Part shown: positions 34,855 to 43,700 of the stretch, one piece after another
Layout: every line of letters starts with the position of its first letter
Numbering within the stretch: the stretch's first letter is position 1
Assembly: GCA_947627725.1 (NCBI GenBank)
Contig: CANQXE010000005.1
Span: 62,001-126,000 of the forward strand
Direction of reading: 5' to 3'
Length of the DNA stretch: 64,000 bases
Origin: an uncultured Clostridia bacterium
GTDB taxonomy: Bacteria > Bacillota > Clostridia > Oscillospirales > Acutalibacteraceae
Notes under the pieces: model-generated
Database searches by the model: none
Seen by the model: the letters and a program-made list of their open reading frames with translations, nothing else
What the model was told of the DNA's origin: nothing
Program-made: the position numbers and the translations under genes

Positions 34855-36225
34855 TTATTCTTCAACCAAAGCTGAAAAGGCGTCACGGATATTTCTAACA
34901 GGAACAATATCCATATTAATCTTCAGTTCTTTTGTTAGTGATTTATAGTTATGAAACGGTATAATACATTTTTCAAAGCCGAGTCTGTAAGCTTCGGAAA
35001 CCCTTTGCTCACAGTTGCTTACTGCCCTAATTTCGCCTGCAAGTCCTACTTCTCCGAAAGCGAGAATATTATCGCCTACTGCTTTGTCTTTAAGCGACGA
35101 TACAAGCGCAAGGGCGACTGTCAAATCGGCCGCAGGCTCGTCCAGTCTTAATCCGCCGACAACATTTATGTAAGCGTCCATATTGTTGAAAAAGTATCCC
35201 GCTCTTTTTTCAAGGACTGCGAGGAGCATACTCATTCTGTTATAATCAAATCCTGTGCTCATTCTTCTCGGAGTGCCGAAGCCTGTTGCGCAGACAAGCC
35301 CCTGTACCTCGGCAAGTATCGGTCTTGTACCCTCCATTACGCACGCTACACACGTTCCTGAAGTGTTTTTCGGTCTGCCCGAAATCATCATAAGCGAGGG
35401 GTTTAAAACTTCCTTTAACCCCTCCCCTGTCATTTCAAAAACTCCGATTTCATTAGTGGAGCCGAAGCGATTTTTAACGCCTCTGAGGATTCTGTATGAG
35501 TAATTTTTTTCTCCCTCAAAATAGAGAACCGTATCAACAATATGCTCCAAAACCTTTGGACCGGCGATTGCGCCGTCCTTATTTACATGGCCGACAACAA
35601 TGATGGGAATACCAAGTCCCTTTGCGGTGTGCATAAAAATGTTTGTACATTCTCTGACCTGAGTAACGGAGCCTGCTGAGGATGTAACCTCCTCGTAAAC
35701 CATTGTCTGAATTGAATCAATAATAACCAAATCAGGTTTTTCATTTTTGATTGTTTCAACAATAACGGACACATCTGTCTGAGTCAGGATAAATAAATTA
35801 TTTGTAGTAACACCAAGTCGGTTTGCACGCATTTTTATCTGATTGGCAGATTCCTCACCGCTTACATACAGCACTTTGAGATTTTTGCCGAGATGATGGC
35901 AAATCTGAAGAAGTATAGTAGATTTGCCGATTCCGGGATCACCGCTGATAAGTACAAGACTTCCCGATACAATCCCCCCGCCGAGCACACGGTCAAACTC
36001 GTTATTGCCTGTCGAAATGCGTTTTTCAACATTTTCTGTTATATCGTCAAGCGCCATGATCTGACTTGATGAAGAGCCGGTAATATTACTTTTGCCAAGC
36101 GGTGTAGAATTGGGTAGCTCCTCATTCATAGTGTTCCATTGATTGCACCCGGGACATTTACCAAACCATTTCGGCGATTCATAACCGCACTCACTGCAAA
36201 TATAAATAGGTTTTGATTTTGACAT
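34855..36225 (-). CDS. radA: DNA repair protein RadA (Sms)
   Basis: A 456-residue RecA-like helicase that promotes branch migration in recombinational repair. Zinc motif (CSECGYESPKWFGKCPGC, near residues 10-27), Walker A GDPGIGKST (about 95-103), the family KNRFGSTNEIG (about 253-263) and a C-terminal Lon-like domain from about 290. The start directly follows the cwlD stop with no gap, so the two are one transcript. The sporulation amidase upstream is an unusual partner. Confidence 0.96.
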   Translation of the reverse strand: MSKSKPIYICSECGYESPKWFGKCPGCNQWNTMNEELPNSTPLGKSNITGSSSSQIMALDDITENVEKRISTGNNEFDRVLGGGIVSGSLVLISGDPGIGKSTILLQICHHLGKNLKVLYVSGEESANQIKMRANRLGVTTNNLFILTQTDVSVIVETIKNEKPDLVIIDSIQTMVYEEVTSSAGSVTQVRECTNIFMHTAKGLGIPIIVVGHVNKDGAIAGPKVLEHIVDTVLYFEGEKNYSYRILRGVKNRFGSTNEIGVFEMTGEGLKEVLNPSLMMISGRPKNTSGTCVACVMEGTRPILAEVQGLVCATGFGTPRRMSTGFDYNRMSMLLAVLEKRAGYFFNNMDAYINVVGGLRLDEPAADLTVALALVSSLKDKAVGDNILAFGEVGLAGEIRAVSNCEQRVSEAYRLGFEKCIIPFHNYKSLTKELKINMDIVPVRNIRDAFSALVEE

Positions 36226-36924
36226 TTATAACTCCTCAACTAAATACTGTGAAAAGCCAAGCATAATAGAATATGCAAGCTGTTTCTGATAGTGATCATC
36301 CTGTAATTTTTTATTTTCCTCGCTATTGCTCATAAAACCGCATTCCACCATTACTGACGGAACCTCTGCTTTATAGAGAAGATAATAGCTGTCGTCAGAC
36401 CTTTTATTTAATCTGGTATTATCCTTCTGAATGTTTGACTTTGTTAAATTAAGAATATTATCAGCAATGATTTTGCTCTTATCATCATTTGGAGAGTACC
36501 ATACCTGCATCCCCCATTCCTTTTCATCTTCAAAGTGATTTTGATGAATTGAAATAAGAGCTGCGTTTTCGATGCTGTTTATGTAATCCATTCTGTTATA
36601 CAGGTCTGAACGACCTTTTTCTTCCTCTTCATTGTAGACGAGATAGTCACCGTCACGCACCAAAAAGCTTGAAATTCCGCTTACCATAGCAAAGTCATAG
36701 AGAATAAGAGCAATACTTAAATTAATATCCTTTTCGTAGGCATTATCAACGCCGACAGTCCCGACATCAATACCTCCGTGACCTGCGTCAATCACAAGAT
36801 TTATTCTGTCGCTGATAATACTGTTGTTATTGATTTCAACAACCTCACGCATAACATAATTAATGCCGACACAGCTTACAAAGGTAAAAATAAAAGTAAA
36901 GATAATAACGAGTATTTTTTTCAT
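36226..36924 (-). CDS. cwlD: N-acetylmuramoyl-L-alanine amidase CwlD
   Basis: A 232-residue Amidase_3 protein with an N-terminal membrane anchor (about 3-25). Zinc ligands are visible in DAGHGGIDVG (first His), the Glu of YEKDINLSIA and SIHQNHF (second His), with the catalytic Glu in VECGFMSN. CwlD removes stem peptides from cortex peptidoglycan to make muramic-delta-lactam, a mark recognised in germination. Length and single anchor fit CwlD rather than AmiC. A sigma-A-like promoter precedes it; sigma-E or sigma-G control is known for Bacillus cwlD but I see no clear site here. Confidence 0.88.
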   Translation of the reverse strand: MKKILVIIFTFIFTFVSCVGINYVMREVVEINNNSIISDRINLVIDAGHGGIDVGTVGVDNAYEKDINLSIALILYDFAMVSGISSFLVRDGDYLVYNEEEEKGRSDLYNRMDYINSIENAALISIHQNHFEDEKEWGMQVWYSPNDDKSKIIADNILNLTKSNIQKDNTRLNKRSDDSYYLLYKAEVPSVMVECGFMSNSEENKKLQDDHYQKQLAYSIMLGFSQYLVEEL

Positions 36925-36951
36925 ACTATCACCGTTAATATCTATGATGTA

Positions 36952-36980
36952 ATTATAGCTTATTATACTAAAACTATCAA
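36952..36980 (-). promoter_or_regulatory. Sigma-A-like promoter for cwlD-radA
   Basis: Reverse strand TTGATA (36980-36975), 17 bases, TATAAT (36957-36952), 28 bases before the cwlD start. It is back to back with the forward promoter at 36988. Confidence 0.75.
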
Positions 36981-36987
36981 GGTAATA

Positions 36988-37016
36988 TTGCTTTTTTATG
37001 ATATTAGAGATATAAT
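36988..37016 (+). promoter_or_regulatory. Sigma-A promoter for the hydroxyacid dehydrogenase gene
   Basis: TTGCTT (36988-36993), 17 bases, TATAAT (37011-37016), 27 bases before the ATG at 37043. Confidence 0.75.
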
Positions 37017-37042
37017 AAATTAGAAATTATTGGAGTGATTCT

Positions 37043-38005
37043 ATGAAAATTGTTAATATTGACGCCCACACAACAAATCCCGGAGATTTAAGCTGGGACG
37101 GTATGAAAAGACTTGGGGATTATACATACTATGACAGGACCTCTCCCAGCCAAATAATTGAAAGGGCCAAGGGAGCTAACGCGCTGATTGTAAATAAATC
37201 AATTATTACGAAAGAAATACTTGACGCGCTTTCACCCGAGCTTGAATACATCGGATTGCAGTCAACCGGATACAATGTTGTTGACTGCGAATATGCTAAG
37301 GAGCTTGGAATAACCGTTACCAACATTCCGTCATATTCAACTAATGCCGTGGCTCAGCTTGTTTTTGCGTTTATTTTGCAGGTAACTAATGAGGTTACAC
37401 TTCATTCGGATGCAGTCAAAAACGGCGAATGGTGTACTTGTCCCGACTTTTGCTTCTGGAAAAAACCTCTCACAGAGCTTGCAGGCAAAACAATAGGTAT
37501 AATAGGGTTTGGCTCTATAGGTCAAAGAGTCGCAAGACTTTCGGAAGCATTTGATATGAGGGTCCTTGTCTATACGCCGAGACCAAAGGATAAGGGCGGT
37601 TTAAAATCCGTTGAGTTTACGGATATTGATACGCTTCTTTCTGAAAGTGATATTATTACGTGCCACTGTCCGCTGACAGATGAAACAAGAGGACTTATCA
37701 ATAAAGATACTATTGCTAAGATGAAAAAAACAGCTGTTTTTATCAATACCTCACGAGGTTCCGTAGTTGATGAAAAGGCCCTTGCCGATGCTCTCAATAA
37801 CGGTGATATTTCCGCAGCCGGACTTGATGTGCTTGAAACAGAGCCCGCTAAAAAAGACAATCCCCTGCTCACAGCGAAAAATTGTTATATTACTCCCCAT
37901 ATCGCCTGGGCGGCAAAAGAGACGCGCGAAAGGCTGCTTAAAATACTGGAACAGAACCTTGAAGCGTACATAAACGGCACACCTCAGAATGTTGTAAACA
38001 AATAA
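37043..38005 (+). CDS. D-2-hydroxyacid dehydrogenase (glycerate/hydroxypyruvate-type)
   Basis: A 320-residue NAD-dependent dehydrogenase. N-terminal substrate domain, then GIIGFGSIGQRV (about 152-163) as the dinucleotide-binding loop, NTSRGSVVDEKAL with the catalytic Arg, the DVLETEP Glu and HIAWAAKE with the catalytic His. It resembles glycerate dehydrogenase or related reductases; the substrate cannot be fixed from sequence. GGAG ribosome binding site. The gene is monocistronic and precedes the two tRNA genes. Confidence 0.88.
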   Translation: MKIVNIDAHTTNPGDLSWDGMKRLGDYTYYDRTSPSQIIERAKGANALIVNKSIITKEILDALSPELEYIGLQSTGYNVVDCEYAKELGITVTNIPSYSTNAVAQLVFAFILQVTNEVTLHSDAVKNGEWCTCPDFCFWKKPLTELAGKTIGIIGFGSIGQRVARLSEAFDMRVLVYTPRPKDKGGLKSVEFTDIDTLLSESDIITCHCPLTDETRGLINKDTIAKMKKTAVFINTSRGSVVDEKALADALNNGDISAAGLDVLETEPAKKDNPLLTAKNCYITPHIAWAAKETRERLLKILEQNLEAYINGTPQNVVNK

Positions 38006-38006
38006 C

Positions 38007-38020
38007 AGAATGGTATTTTT
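38007..38020 (+). repeat. Direct repeat, copy 1, flanking the tRNA-Leu pair
   Basis: AGAATGGTATTTTT at 38007-38020 recurs exactly at 38371-38384, on either side of the two tRNA genes. The second copy is part of the tRNA terminator. Confidence 0.6.
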
Positions 38021-38045
38021 ATAATTTTAAATTTATAAATAACTA

Positions 38046-38074
38046 TTGACTTTATCTTAAAAATCTATTATCAT
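38046..38074 (+). promoter_or_regulatory. Sigma-A promoter for the tRNA-Leu genes
   Basis: TTGACT (38046-38051), 17 bases, TATCAT (38069-38074), 11 bases before the first tRNA. Confidence 0.75.
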
Positions 38075-38085
38075 ATCTGTTGCAC

Positions 38086-38172
38086 GCTGGTGTGGCGGAA
38101 TAGGCAGACGCAAGGGACTTAAAATCCCTCGGTAGCAATACCGTACCGGTTCAAGTCCGGTCACCAGCACCA
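38086..38172 (+). tRNA. tRNA-Leu (anticodon UAA)
   Basis: Acceptor stem GCTGGTG (38086-38092) pairs with CACCAGC (38162-38168); discriminator A and encoded CCA follow. Anticodon stem AGGGA/TCCCT with loop CT-TAA-AA gives anticodon UAA. A long class II variable arm (CGGTAGCAATACCG) is present, as expected for leucine. Confidence 0.96.
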
Positions 38173-38213
38173 TTTAAGGCATAGTATCCGATATGTTGTT
38201 ACTATGCCTTAAA
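38173..38213 (+). repeat. 14-base perfect inverted repeat between the two tRNA-Leu genes
   Basis: TTTAAGGCATAGTA (38173-38186) pairs perfectly with TACTATGCCTTAAA (38200-38213). It starts right after the first CCA. No T run follows, so it may be a processing signal or inefficient terminator. Confidence 0.8.
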
Positions 38214-38229
38214 TATTAAAAGTATTTAT

Positions 38230-38316
38230 GCCGGCGTGATGGAATTGGCAGACGTGCTGGACTCAAAATCCAGTCCTGGCAACAGGGTGCGGGTTCGACC
38301 CCCGCCGCCGGCACCA
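38230..38316 (+). tRNA. tRNA-Leu (anticodon CAA)
   Basis: Acceptor stem GCCGGCG (38230-38236) pairs with CGCCGGC (38306-38312), then A and CCA. Anticodon stem CTGGA/TCCAG with loop CT-CAA-AA gives CAA. Long variable arm (CCTGGCAACAGG). With the preceding gene it covers both TTA and TTG codons. Confidence 0.96.
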
Positions 38317-38359
38317 ATAACTTTTCTGTTTAAACTAATTAAATCAATAATTAAAATAT

Positions 38360-38385
38360 CATTCTAAAATAGAATGGTATTTTTT
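38360..38385 (+). terminator. Terminator after the tRNA-Leu pair
   Basis: CATTCTA (38360-38366), AAA, TAGAATG (38370-38376), then GTA and a T run (38380-38385). An ATG at 38374 within it is not used as a gene start. Confidence 0.8.
38371..38384 (+). repeat. Direct repeat, copy 2, flanking the tRNA-Leu pair
   Basis: Second copy of the 14-base AGAATGGTATTTTT repeat (first at 38007). Confidence 0.6.
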
Positions 38386-38448
38386 ATTGCAAAATTTATT
38401 ACAAAACTAAACAGAGAAAAGAGCGAAAAGCTGAAAGGAGCAATATAT

Positions 38449-39120
38449 TTGAATAATGCAAATATTACTGAAAAATTTGCTTTATGTATGATAAAAGAAA
38501 AAAAGAATTTATATGCAGAAAGGGTAAAACCGTATTTAATTGCATCTATGATAATAGAAATGCTGTTAAATGGAAACTTAGAAATTACTGATAAAGATAA
38601 AGTAGTTCTTTGTGACAAAATGGCGACTGTCAATTATAATAAAAAATTATATGAGATTATAAAAGATATGAAAAAAGATAAAGTATCTTTAAGAATCATT
38701 CTTAGCTCTATTTGCTTCGGATTTTCAACTAAAAACTTAAAAAGTATAATAGCTTTATTAAAAGACAGAATGCTGGAAAATGAGCTGATTACTTTGGAAA
38801 CAAAAAAGGGATTGGTTGGTTATAAAGAAGTAATAAATGCAGATGAAAATAAATTTAAAGATACTATTGAAGAAATAAGAGTAGAATTTTTGGAAAACGG
38901 AAACTTAACAGATGAGTCGATTTTATTAGCATCTTTGTTGAATTCTACTAAATTTCTGAAAAGTATTTTCAATAAATATGAAAAAGAAAAATTAAATATG
39001 AGATTAGAAGAAATAAAAGATACAGAAATTGCAGAAAAAGTAAAGGTGGCACAAGCTACTATAAATACTATGAATGCTATCATAACTGCTATGATGGTAA
39101 ATGCTGCAGGACCGGTATAA
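38449..39120 (+). CDS. GPP34 (GOLPH3/Vps74)-like protein
   Basis: A 223-residue soluble helical protein. TTG 38449 is chosen since AAGGAG lies eight bases upstream; the earlier ATG at 38374 sits in the tRNA terminator. A run of helices with ASMIIEMLLNGNLEITDKDK, then IIALLKDRMLENELITLE and ESILLASLLNSTKFLKSIF resembles the GPP34 fold (LLLELLL.G.I..., L...L...G.L), known in eukaryotes for phosphoinositide binding and of unclear role in bacteria. The base composition is more A-rich and lysine-rich than neighbours, and it sits right after tRNA genes, so recent transfer is possible. The family call is moderate. Confidence 0.6.
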   Translation: MNNANITEKFALCMIKEKKNLYAERVKPYLIASMIIEMLLNGNLEITDKDKVVLCDKMATVNYNKKLYEIIKDMKKDKVSLRIILSSICFGFSTKNLKSIIALLKDRMLENELITLETKKGLVGYKEVINADENKFKDTIEEIRVEFLENGNLTDESILLASLLNSTKFLKSIFNKYEKEKLNMRLEEIKDTEIAEKVKVAQATINTMNAIITAMMVNAAGPV

Positions 39121-39165
39121 ATTTAATATCCAAATGTTGTTATATTCTTCCGTTAAGGTTAGGAT

Positions 39166-39205
39166 AAAAAGCAGACTTGAAAGTTAAATATCAAGTCTGC
39201 TTTTT
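39166..39205. terminator. Bidirectional terminator between the GPP34-like gene and spoIIR
   Basis: AAAAAGCAGACTTGA (39166-39180) pairs perfectly with TCAAGTCTGCTTTTT (39191-39205) around ten bases. It serves both convergent genes and overlaps the end of spoIIR. Confidence 0.92.
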
Positions 39206-39771
39206 ATTTTTTCATAGATTTCTATAATTTTAAATTTCGGAGTATAGCCGTCACGCACTAACTCCATTTCATCCTCGGTAAGATAATCGCTCATTGACTT
39301 GGTACAGGCTGACAGGCAGACTGACGGAAAAACTATACACCACCAGTTGTGACCGCTCCCCTGCCCTAATTCAATTTTCACCGAATTATATATTCCGGCG
39401 GGCAATGTAAAGTCATCATATACTCTTGTGTCAAAATATTCTTTCAGTACCGTAACCTTTGATTTGTAATCATATCCGTTATCTAAAATACATTTATTGC
39501 AAATATTCTCTATATAATCAATATTACTTTCAGCTATTTCAATATTTTCCTCAAGCGTTTTGCCGACGAACAAATCAGATGTATTTTCCAAAAAGCAATT
39601 TTTTACTTTCAGCTTTATGTCCTGATCCTCAGTTGAGTCGGAATTTGCTAAGATGTGAAGCCTCAGCACCTTGTCACTAATATTTTCCGAGGTCGCGATT
39701 ATCGGCTGAAAGATACTGATTGAAAGTGTCAAAATCATAAAAAGCGGAACAAACACCTTTGAAATTTTCAT
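39184..39771 (-). CDS. spoIIR: Stage II sporulation protein R (SpoIIR)
   Basis: A 195-residue secreted protein that is made in the forespore and triggers SpoIIGA to process pro-sigma-E in the mother cell. Signal peptide at about 1-28, then VLRLHILANSDSTEDQDIKLKVK (core LHILANSDS), the LPAGIYNSVKIELGQG and HNWWCIVFPSVC blocks, all characteristic of SpoIIR. ATG 39771 is chosen because it gives the signal peptide and lies after the upstream terminator; in-frame starts further upstream lie in that hairpin. The ribosome binding site (GCAGG) is weak and shares bases with the hairpin. Confidence 0.93.
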   Translation of the reverse strand: MKISKVFVPLFMILTLSISIFQPIIATSENISDKVLRLHILANSDSTEDQDIKLKVKNCFLENTSDLFVGKTLEENIEIAESNIDYIENICNKCILDNGYDYKSKVTVLKEYFDTRVYDDFTLPAGIYNSVKIELGQGSGHNWWCIVFPSVCLSACTKSMSDYLTEDEMELVRDGYTPKFKIIEIYEKIKSRLDI

Positions 39772-39772
39772 A

Positions 39773-39809
39773 AAAATAACCTGCCTTTCAGAATAATCAT
39801 TGGCAGGTT
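39773..39809 (-). terminator. Terminator after yigZ, immediately before spoIIR
   Basis: Arms AACCTGCC (39779-39786) and GGCAGGTT (39802-39809), then the T run on the reverse strand (39778-39773). It ends two bases from the spoIIR start codon. Confidence 0.75.
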
Positions 39810-39818
39810 TTTCCAATT

Positions 39819-40439
39819 TTATACCTTGGCAAATTTTTCACCAAGCTCTTTAAGAATAAATTTTCCGTTGCTTTGCTCGGTCAGCTTTTCGGAAAGAGAA
39901 TTAACAAGCTCCGTTTTAAGCGTGAAATGTACGGTCACTTTATCAGTAAACTCACTGTTTTCAATATTAGCGCCGACATCATTAAGAAGTACGCACAGTC
40001 TGTCATAAAAGCTGTAATCGACTGAGACTGACATAATTTTGCAGGGAGCCATTGTAATTATATTTCCTGCCTGCACGGCAATCTTTGAGCCGTGAGAATA
40101 TGCTCTGATAAGCCCTCCCGCTCCGAGAAGTGTTCCGCCGAAATATCTTGTTACAACGACGCAGACGTCAACAAGATTTTCTTTCAGCAAAACATCAAGA
40201 ACAGGGACGCCTGCCGTACCGCTCGGCTCACCGTCGTCTGAGGAACGCTGAATATTATTTTCCCTTAAAACGTATGCGGAAACATTATGTGAAGCGTCCC
40301 AGTGCTTTGACTTAATTAAGTTAATAAAAGCTGACGCCTCCTGCTGAGTTTTTACAGGCTTGACATAGCCAATAAACCGTGACTTTTTCTCAACAAATTC
40401 ATCACTTGCCTCATATTCAACTGTTCTGTACTCCTTCAT
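39819..40439 (-). CDS. yigZ: YigZ/IMPACT family protein (UPF0029)
   Basis: A 206-residue protein with the UPF0029 N-terminal domain: KSRFIGYVKPV near residue 19, HNVSAYVL, SSDDGEPSGTAGVPVLDVL (start SSDDGEPSG) and VTRYFGGTLLGAGGLIRAYS. The C-terminal ferredoxin-like DUF1949 domain follows. The family may bind RNA or regulate translation or proteolysis; it has no agreed function. It stands alone between rpmE and spoIIR, with a terminator on each side. Confidence 0.93.
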   Translation of the reverse strand: MKEYRTVEYEASDEFVEKKSRFIGYVKPVKTQQEASAFINLIKSKHWDASHNVSAYVLRENNIQRSSDDGEPSGTAGVPVLDVLLKENLVDVCVVVTRYFGGTLLGAGGLIRAYSHGSKIAVQAGNIITMAPCKIMSVSVDYSFYDRLCVLLNDVGANIENSEFTDKVTVHFTLKTELVNSLSEKLTEQSNGKFILKELGEKFAKV

Positions 40440-40450
40440 AAAATCACCGT

Positions 40451-40482
40451 AAAAAAGGGCAACGATAAAATACCGTCGCCCT
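40451..40482 (-). terminator. Terminator after rpmE
   Basis: On the reverse strand AGGGCGACG (40482-40474) pairs with CGTTGCCCT (40464-40456; one G-T) and is followed by six T (40455-40451 region). Confidence 0.88.
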
Positions 40483-40493
40483 GATTAAACAGA

Positions 40494-40697
40494 TTAGCCT
40501 TTTCTGGCGTATCTCCTATTGAATCTGTCAACACGTCCGCCTGTATCAACAAGCTTCTGCTTACCGGTAAAGAATGGATGACATTTTGAGCAGATATCAA
40601 CCTTTAACTCACTTTTAGTGCTCTTTGTTTCATATGTTGCGCCGCAGGCACACTTAACAGTACATGGAACGTAATTTGGATGAATACCGTCTTTCAT
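40494..40697 (-). CDS. rpmE: 50S ribosomal protein L31 (zinc form)
   Basis: A 67-residue ribosomal protein starting [14 protein letters not shown] and [11 protein letters not shown] supply the zinc-binding cysteines. Its C-terminal [11 protein letters not shown] is typical. AGAGGTGAAAG ribosome binding site. It is monocistronic, with its own promoter and terminator. The cysteine-containing form is not the zinc-starvation paralogue. Confidence 0.97.
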   Translation of the reverse strand: MKDGIHPNYVPCTVKCACGATYETKSTKSELKVDICSKCHPFFTGKQKLVDTGGRVDRFNRRYARKG

Positions 40698-40738
40698 TTA
40701 CTTTCACCTCTTTGCAAGTAATGTAATTATGCTTTGTT

Positions 40739-40767
40739 ATATTAACACAAGATATTGTAAAATGCAA
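40739..40767 (-). promoter_or_regulatory. Sigma-A promoter for rpmE
   Basis: Reverse strand TTGCAT (40767-40762), 17 bases, TAATAT (40744-40739), about 41 bases before the start. Confidence 0.7.
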
Positions 40768-40780
40768 GTATTTTTTTAAA

Positions 40781-43700
40781 TTATTTGTAATAACAGGGTC
40801 TGCCCAAATGAAAGGAATAAAGGATTGATTCCGTGACAGGCTTTTTAAGTGTGAGCGAAACAGCGTTTTTATAAAACATAATCTGCTTTTTATATCTGTC
40901 AAGAAGCTCGGCTTCAGTCGTAACTCTGTCTGTTTTATAGTCTAAAAGAACAAGCTCACCGTTTTCCTCAAATACACAGTCGGCTATCCCCTGAACAAGA
41001 ACCGGATCCTCATAATCAGTATCATAAATTTCATTTGCCTTAATGAATGAAGAAACTTTAAATTCCCTGTATATCCTGTCCGCGGAAAAAAGTCTGTCGG
41101 AAAAACAACTGCTAAAGAAGGCGGATAGCTTTTTTCTGTCAAGACTGTCAGCCTGCTCGCGAGAAATAAAACCGTTTTCCGCAAGCCTTGATATTTCCTT
41201 TTCCAAATCGTCCCGTGCATTGTCATAGACGCAAAACTGCATAAAAGTATGCACTGCCGTGCCGCGCTGTGACGCCGTCAAGCCGGTTTTATTCATAAAT
41301 GAAGGTTTTGCTGAAGTGATAAATTCAAAGCCTGTTTCAGCGCTGTCAAGCGACGAGGCGGTAAGCTTTGAGGATACATTTTCAAGTTCTTTGCGTTTAT
41401 ATGAGAAATTCAGCTTTTGCTCAATTTCTTTAACTGTATCGTCATTTGCGCTTACATATTCTATGTCAGTAAGATTACTTGAAACCTCAATTTCATCAGT
41501 TATTTCAATTGAAAGCGGGAAATCGGAAGGCTTTATTTTAATCTCTCGGTCAATATTTTCTCTGAGAATTTCACCGTCTTTATGAAGAAGTGCTGTCAGC
41601 AGAAAAAGGTCAGCGTCGCGTATGATTTTCCTTAGCATAAACGGACTGATTTTATCGTTAATAATATTTGCCGACAGACTTTTTAGCTTTTTATTTATAT
41701 TTTCGCACGTAATGAAGGTAATAAACTGCTCCTTTGCCCTTGTCATTGCAACATACAGAACCCTAAGATTTTCACTCATAAGCTCAACAGAATTTTTATC
41801 CTTTATAACCGAATAAGGAAATGATTTGTACTGATACATAAGCTCTTCATTATGGCATTTAATTCCTAAGCCGAAGTTGGTGTTAAGAAGAAGCTTATCG
41901 GTTAAATCACTTTTATTGTACTTCCTGTTTGCTCCGGCAAAAATACAAATAGGGAATTCAAGTCCTTTAGAATGGTGAACAGACATAATTGTGACAGCAT
42001 TCTGACTGCCTGTACTGAGTGATGCTGAATCAAGACTTTTATCGGAAGAAATTATTTTATCAATATACCTTATAAATGCAGTAAGACCGACATTTACCCC
42101 GTTGTCAAAGTTTTGGGCAAAGGTTATCAGCTTCAAAATATTCTGATACCTCTGCTCAGCGTTGCCCATTGCGTTTATATAGGCAATAAGTCCCTTTTCC
42201 TCAACAATGTACCGGATAAACCCCGCAACGGACATAGTAACGCTTATTTTTCTTAAATTGCTTAAGTCCTTAATAAATGACCTGACCTTATCGCTTTGTG
42301 CATTAAATACGCTTGAATAAAGGCTTTTCCCGCTCGTATCAACTCTTATTTGCGCCATTTCGTCAGCGGAAAATGCGTAAAACGGCGACATCATTGTTGC
42401 AAGCAGAGGAATATCCTGCATCGGATTGTCAATTGCGCGTAGCAGTGACATAATCATTTTAATCTCGTTATTTTCAAAAAGGTTTGTTGAATTGTCGCAT
42501 ATTACGGGAATACCGTACTCAGTCAAAACCTCTGAATAATCGTTTATATGATTTTTAAGCTTTCTTAAAAGAATAACAAAATCACCGTATTCAACAGGTC
42601 TGTAATTATCGCCGTCTTTGATGAGCTCCCGTGAGCTGACCTTATGAATTATAGTCCGTGCGATATATGCAGCCTCTTTTTTGTCAGTATCCTCCCCTTT
42701 TACGCCATCAAGTATTTTTATCTGTGCGCTTAGCACGTCATTTTCATTATATGACGCGCCGCAGTTAAGATACTCCTCCTCGTTATAATCGAGCTCGCCG
42801 AGCTCTTCGCTCATAAGATTTGAAAAAACGAAATTGACATATGAGCAAATATCTTTTCTGCTTCTGAAATTTTTATCAAGGATAATTCTTGAGCTTTTTT
42901 CATTATCAGCAGAATCATAGAGTTTATATCTTTTTTTCTTTTCATTAAATATATGAGGCATCGCAAGCCTGAAACGGTAAATGCTCTGCTTTATATCCCC
43001 GACCGTAAAAAGATTTTTTCCGTTTGAAAGATATGTAAACAGGAGATCCTGTGCCTCGTTAGTGTCCTGATATTCGTCAACAAGTATTTCATAAAAGCCT
43101 GCCGATAAATCGTCTGCGAGCTGTGTTTTTATAATAGTGCCGTTTTCGTCAACATCAAAAAGCAGCTTAATCGCAAAATGCTCTATATCCGAAAAGGAGT
43201 ATGCGTTTCGCTCTCTCTTTTCAAGCATCAGCCTGCTGTCAACCTCTTTCAGAAGGTCTGTAAGAGCATTAAGCTGTGCCGTAAGTGATTTCATATCGTT
43301 GCTGTAAGCTTCAGTATCCGATATAAGAAACTGCGAAATATCCTCTGTAAGAATCGTTTTATAAATATTTCTGTTGTCCTTAAGTACAGCCGCAGTTTTT
43401 ACATCCGCCTTGCTTAACGCAGGCATACGCATAAAGCTCGGTTTTCGTTCGTTTATCAAATTATCCCACGATAAATCATACGCGTTTTTAAATCTGGTAA
43501 ATTCCGTTAAATCGTCCTCAAAAACAGCAATAAGCTTTTGGTTAAGCTTTTCATCGTCAAATCCGACAAGAGATATATTTTCCTTAATAAGTTTAATACC
43601 CAAGTCAAAAAGCATATCAAGCTGTGAGTTTATATATTTATACCAAATTGAATTTTTAAAAGAAATATTTGCGTCATATTTATTTACGGCATTCTCAAGC

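Noticed and set aside
38374-38448. N-terminal extension of the GPP34-like gene from ATG 38374
   Set aside because: That ATG lies inside the tRNA terminator; TTG 38449 has AAGGAG at the right distance.
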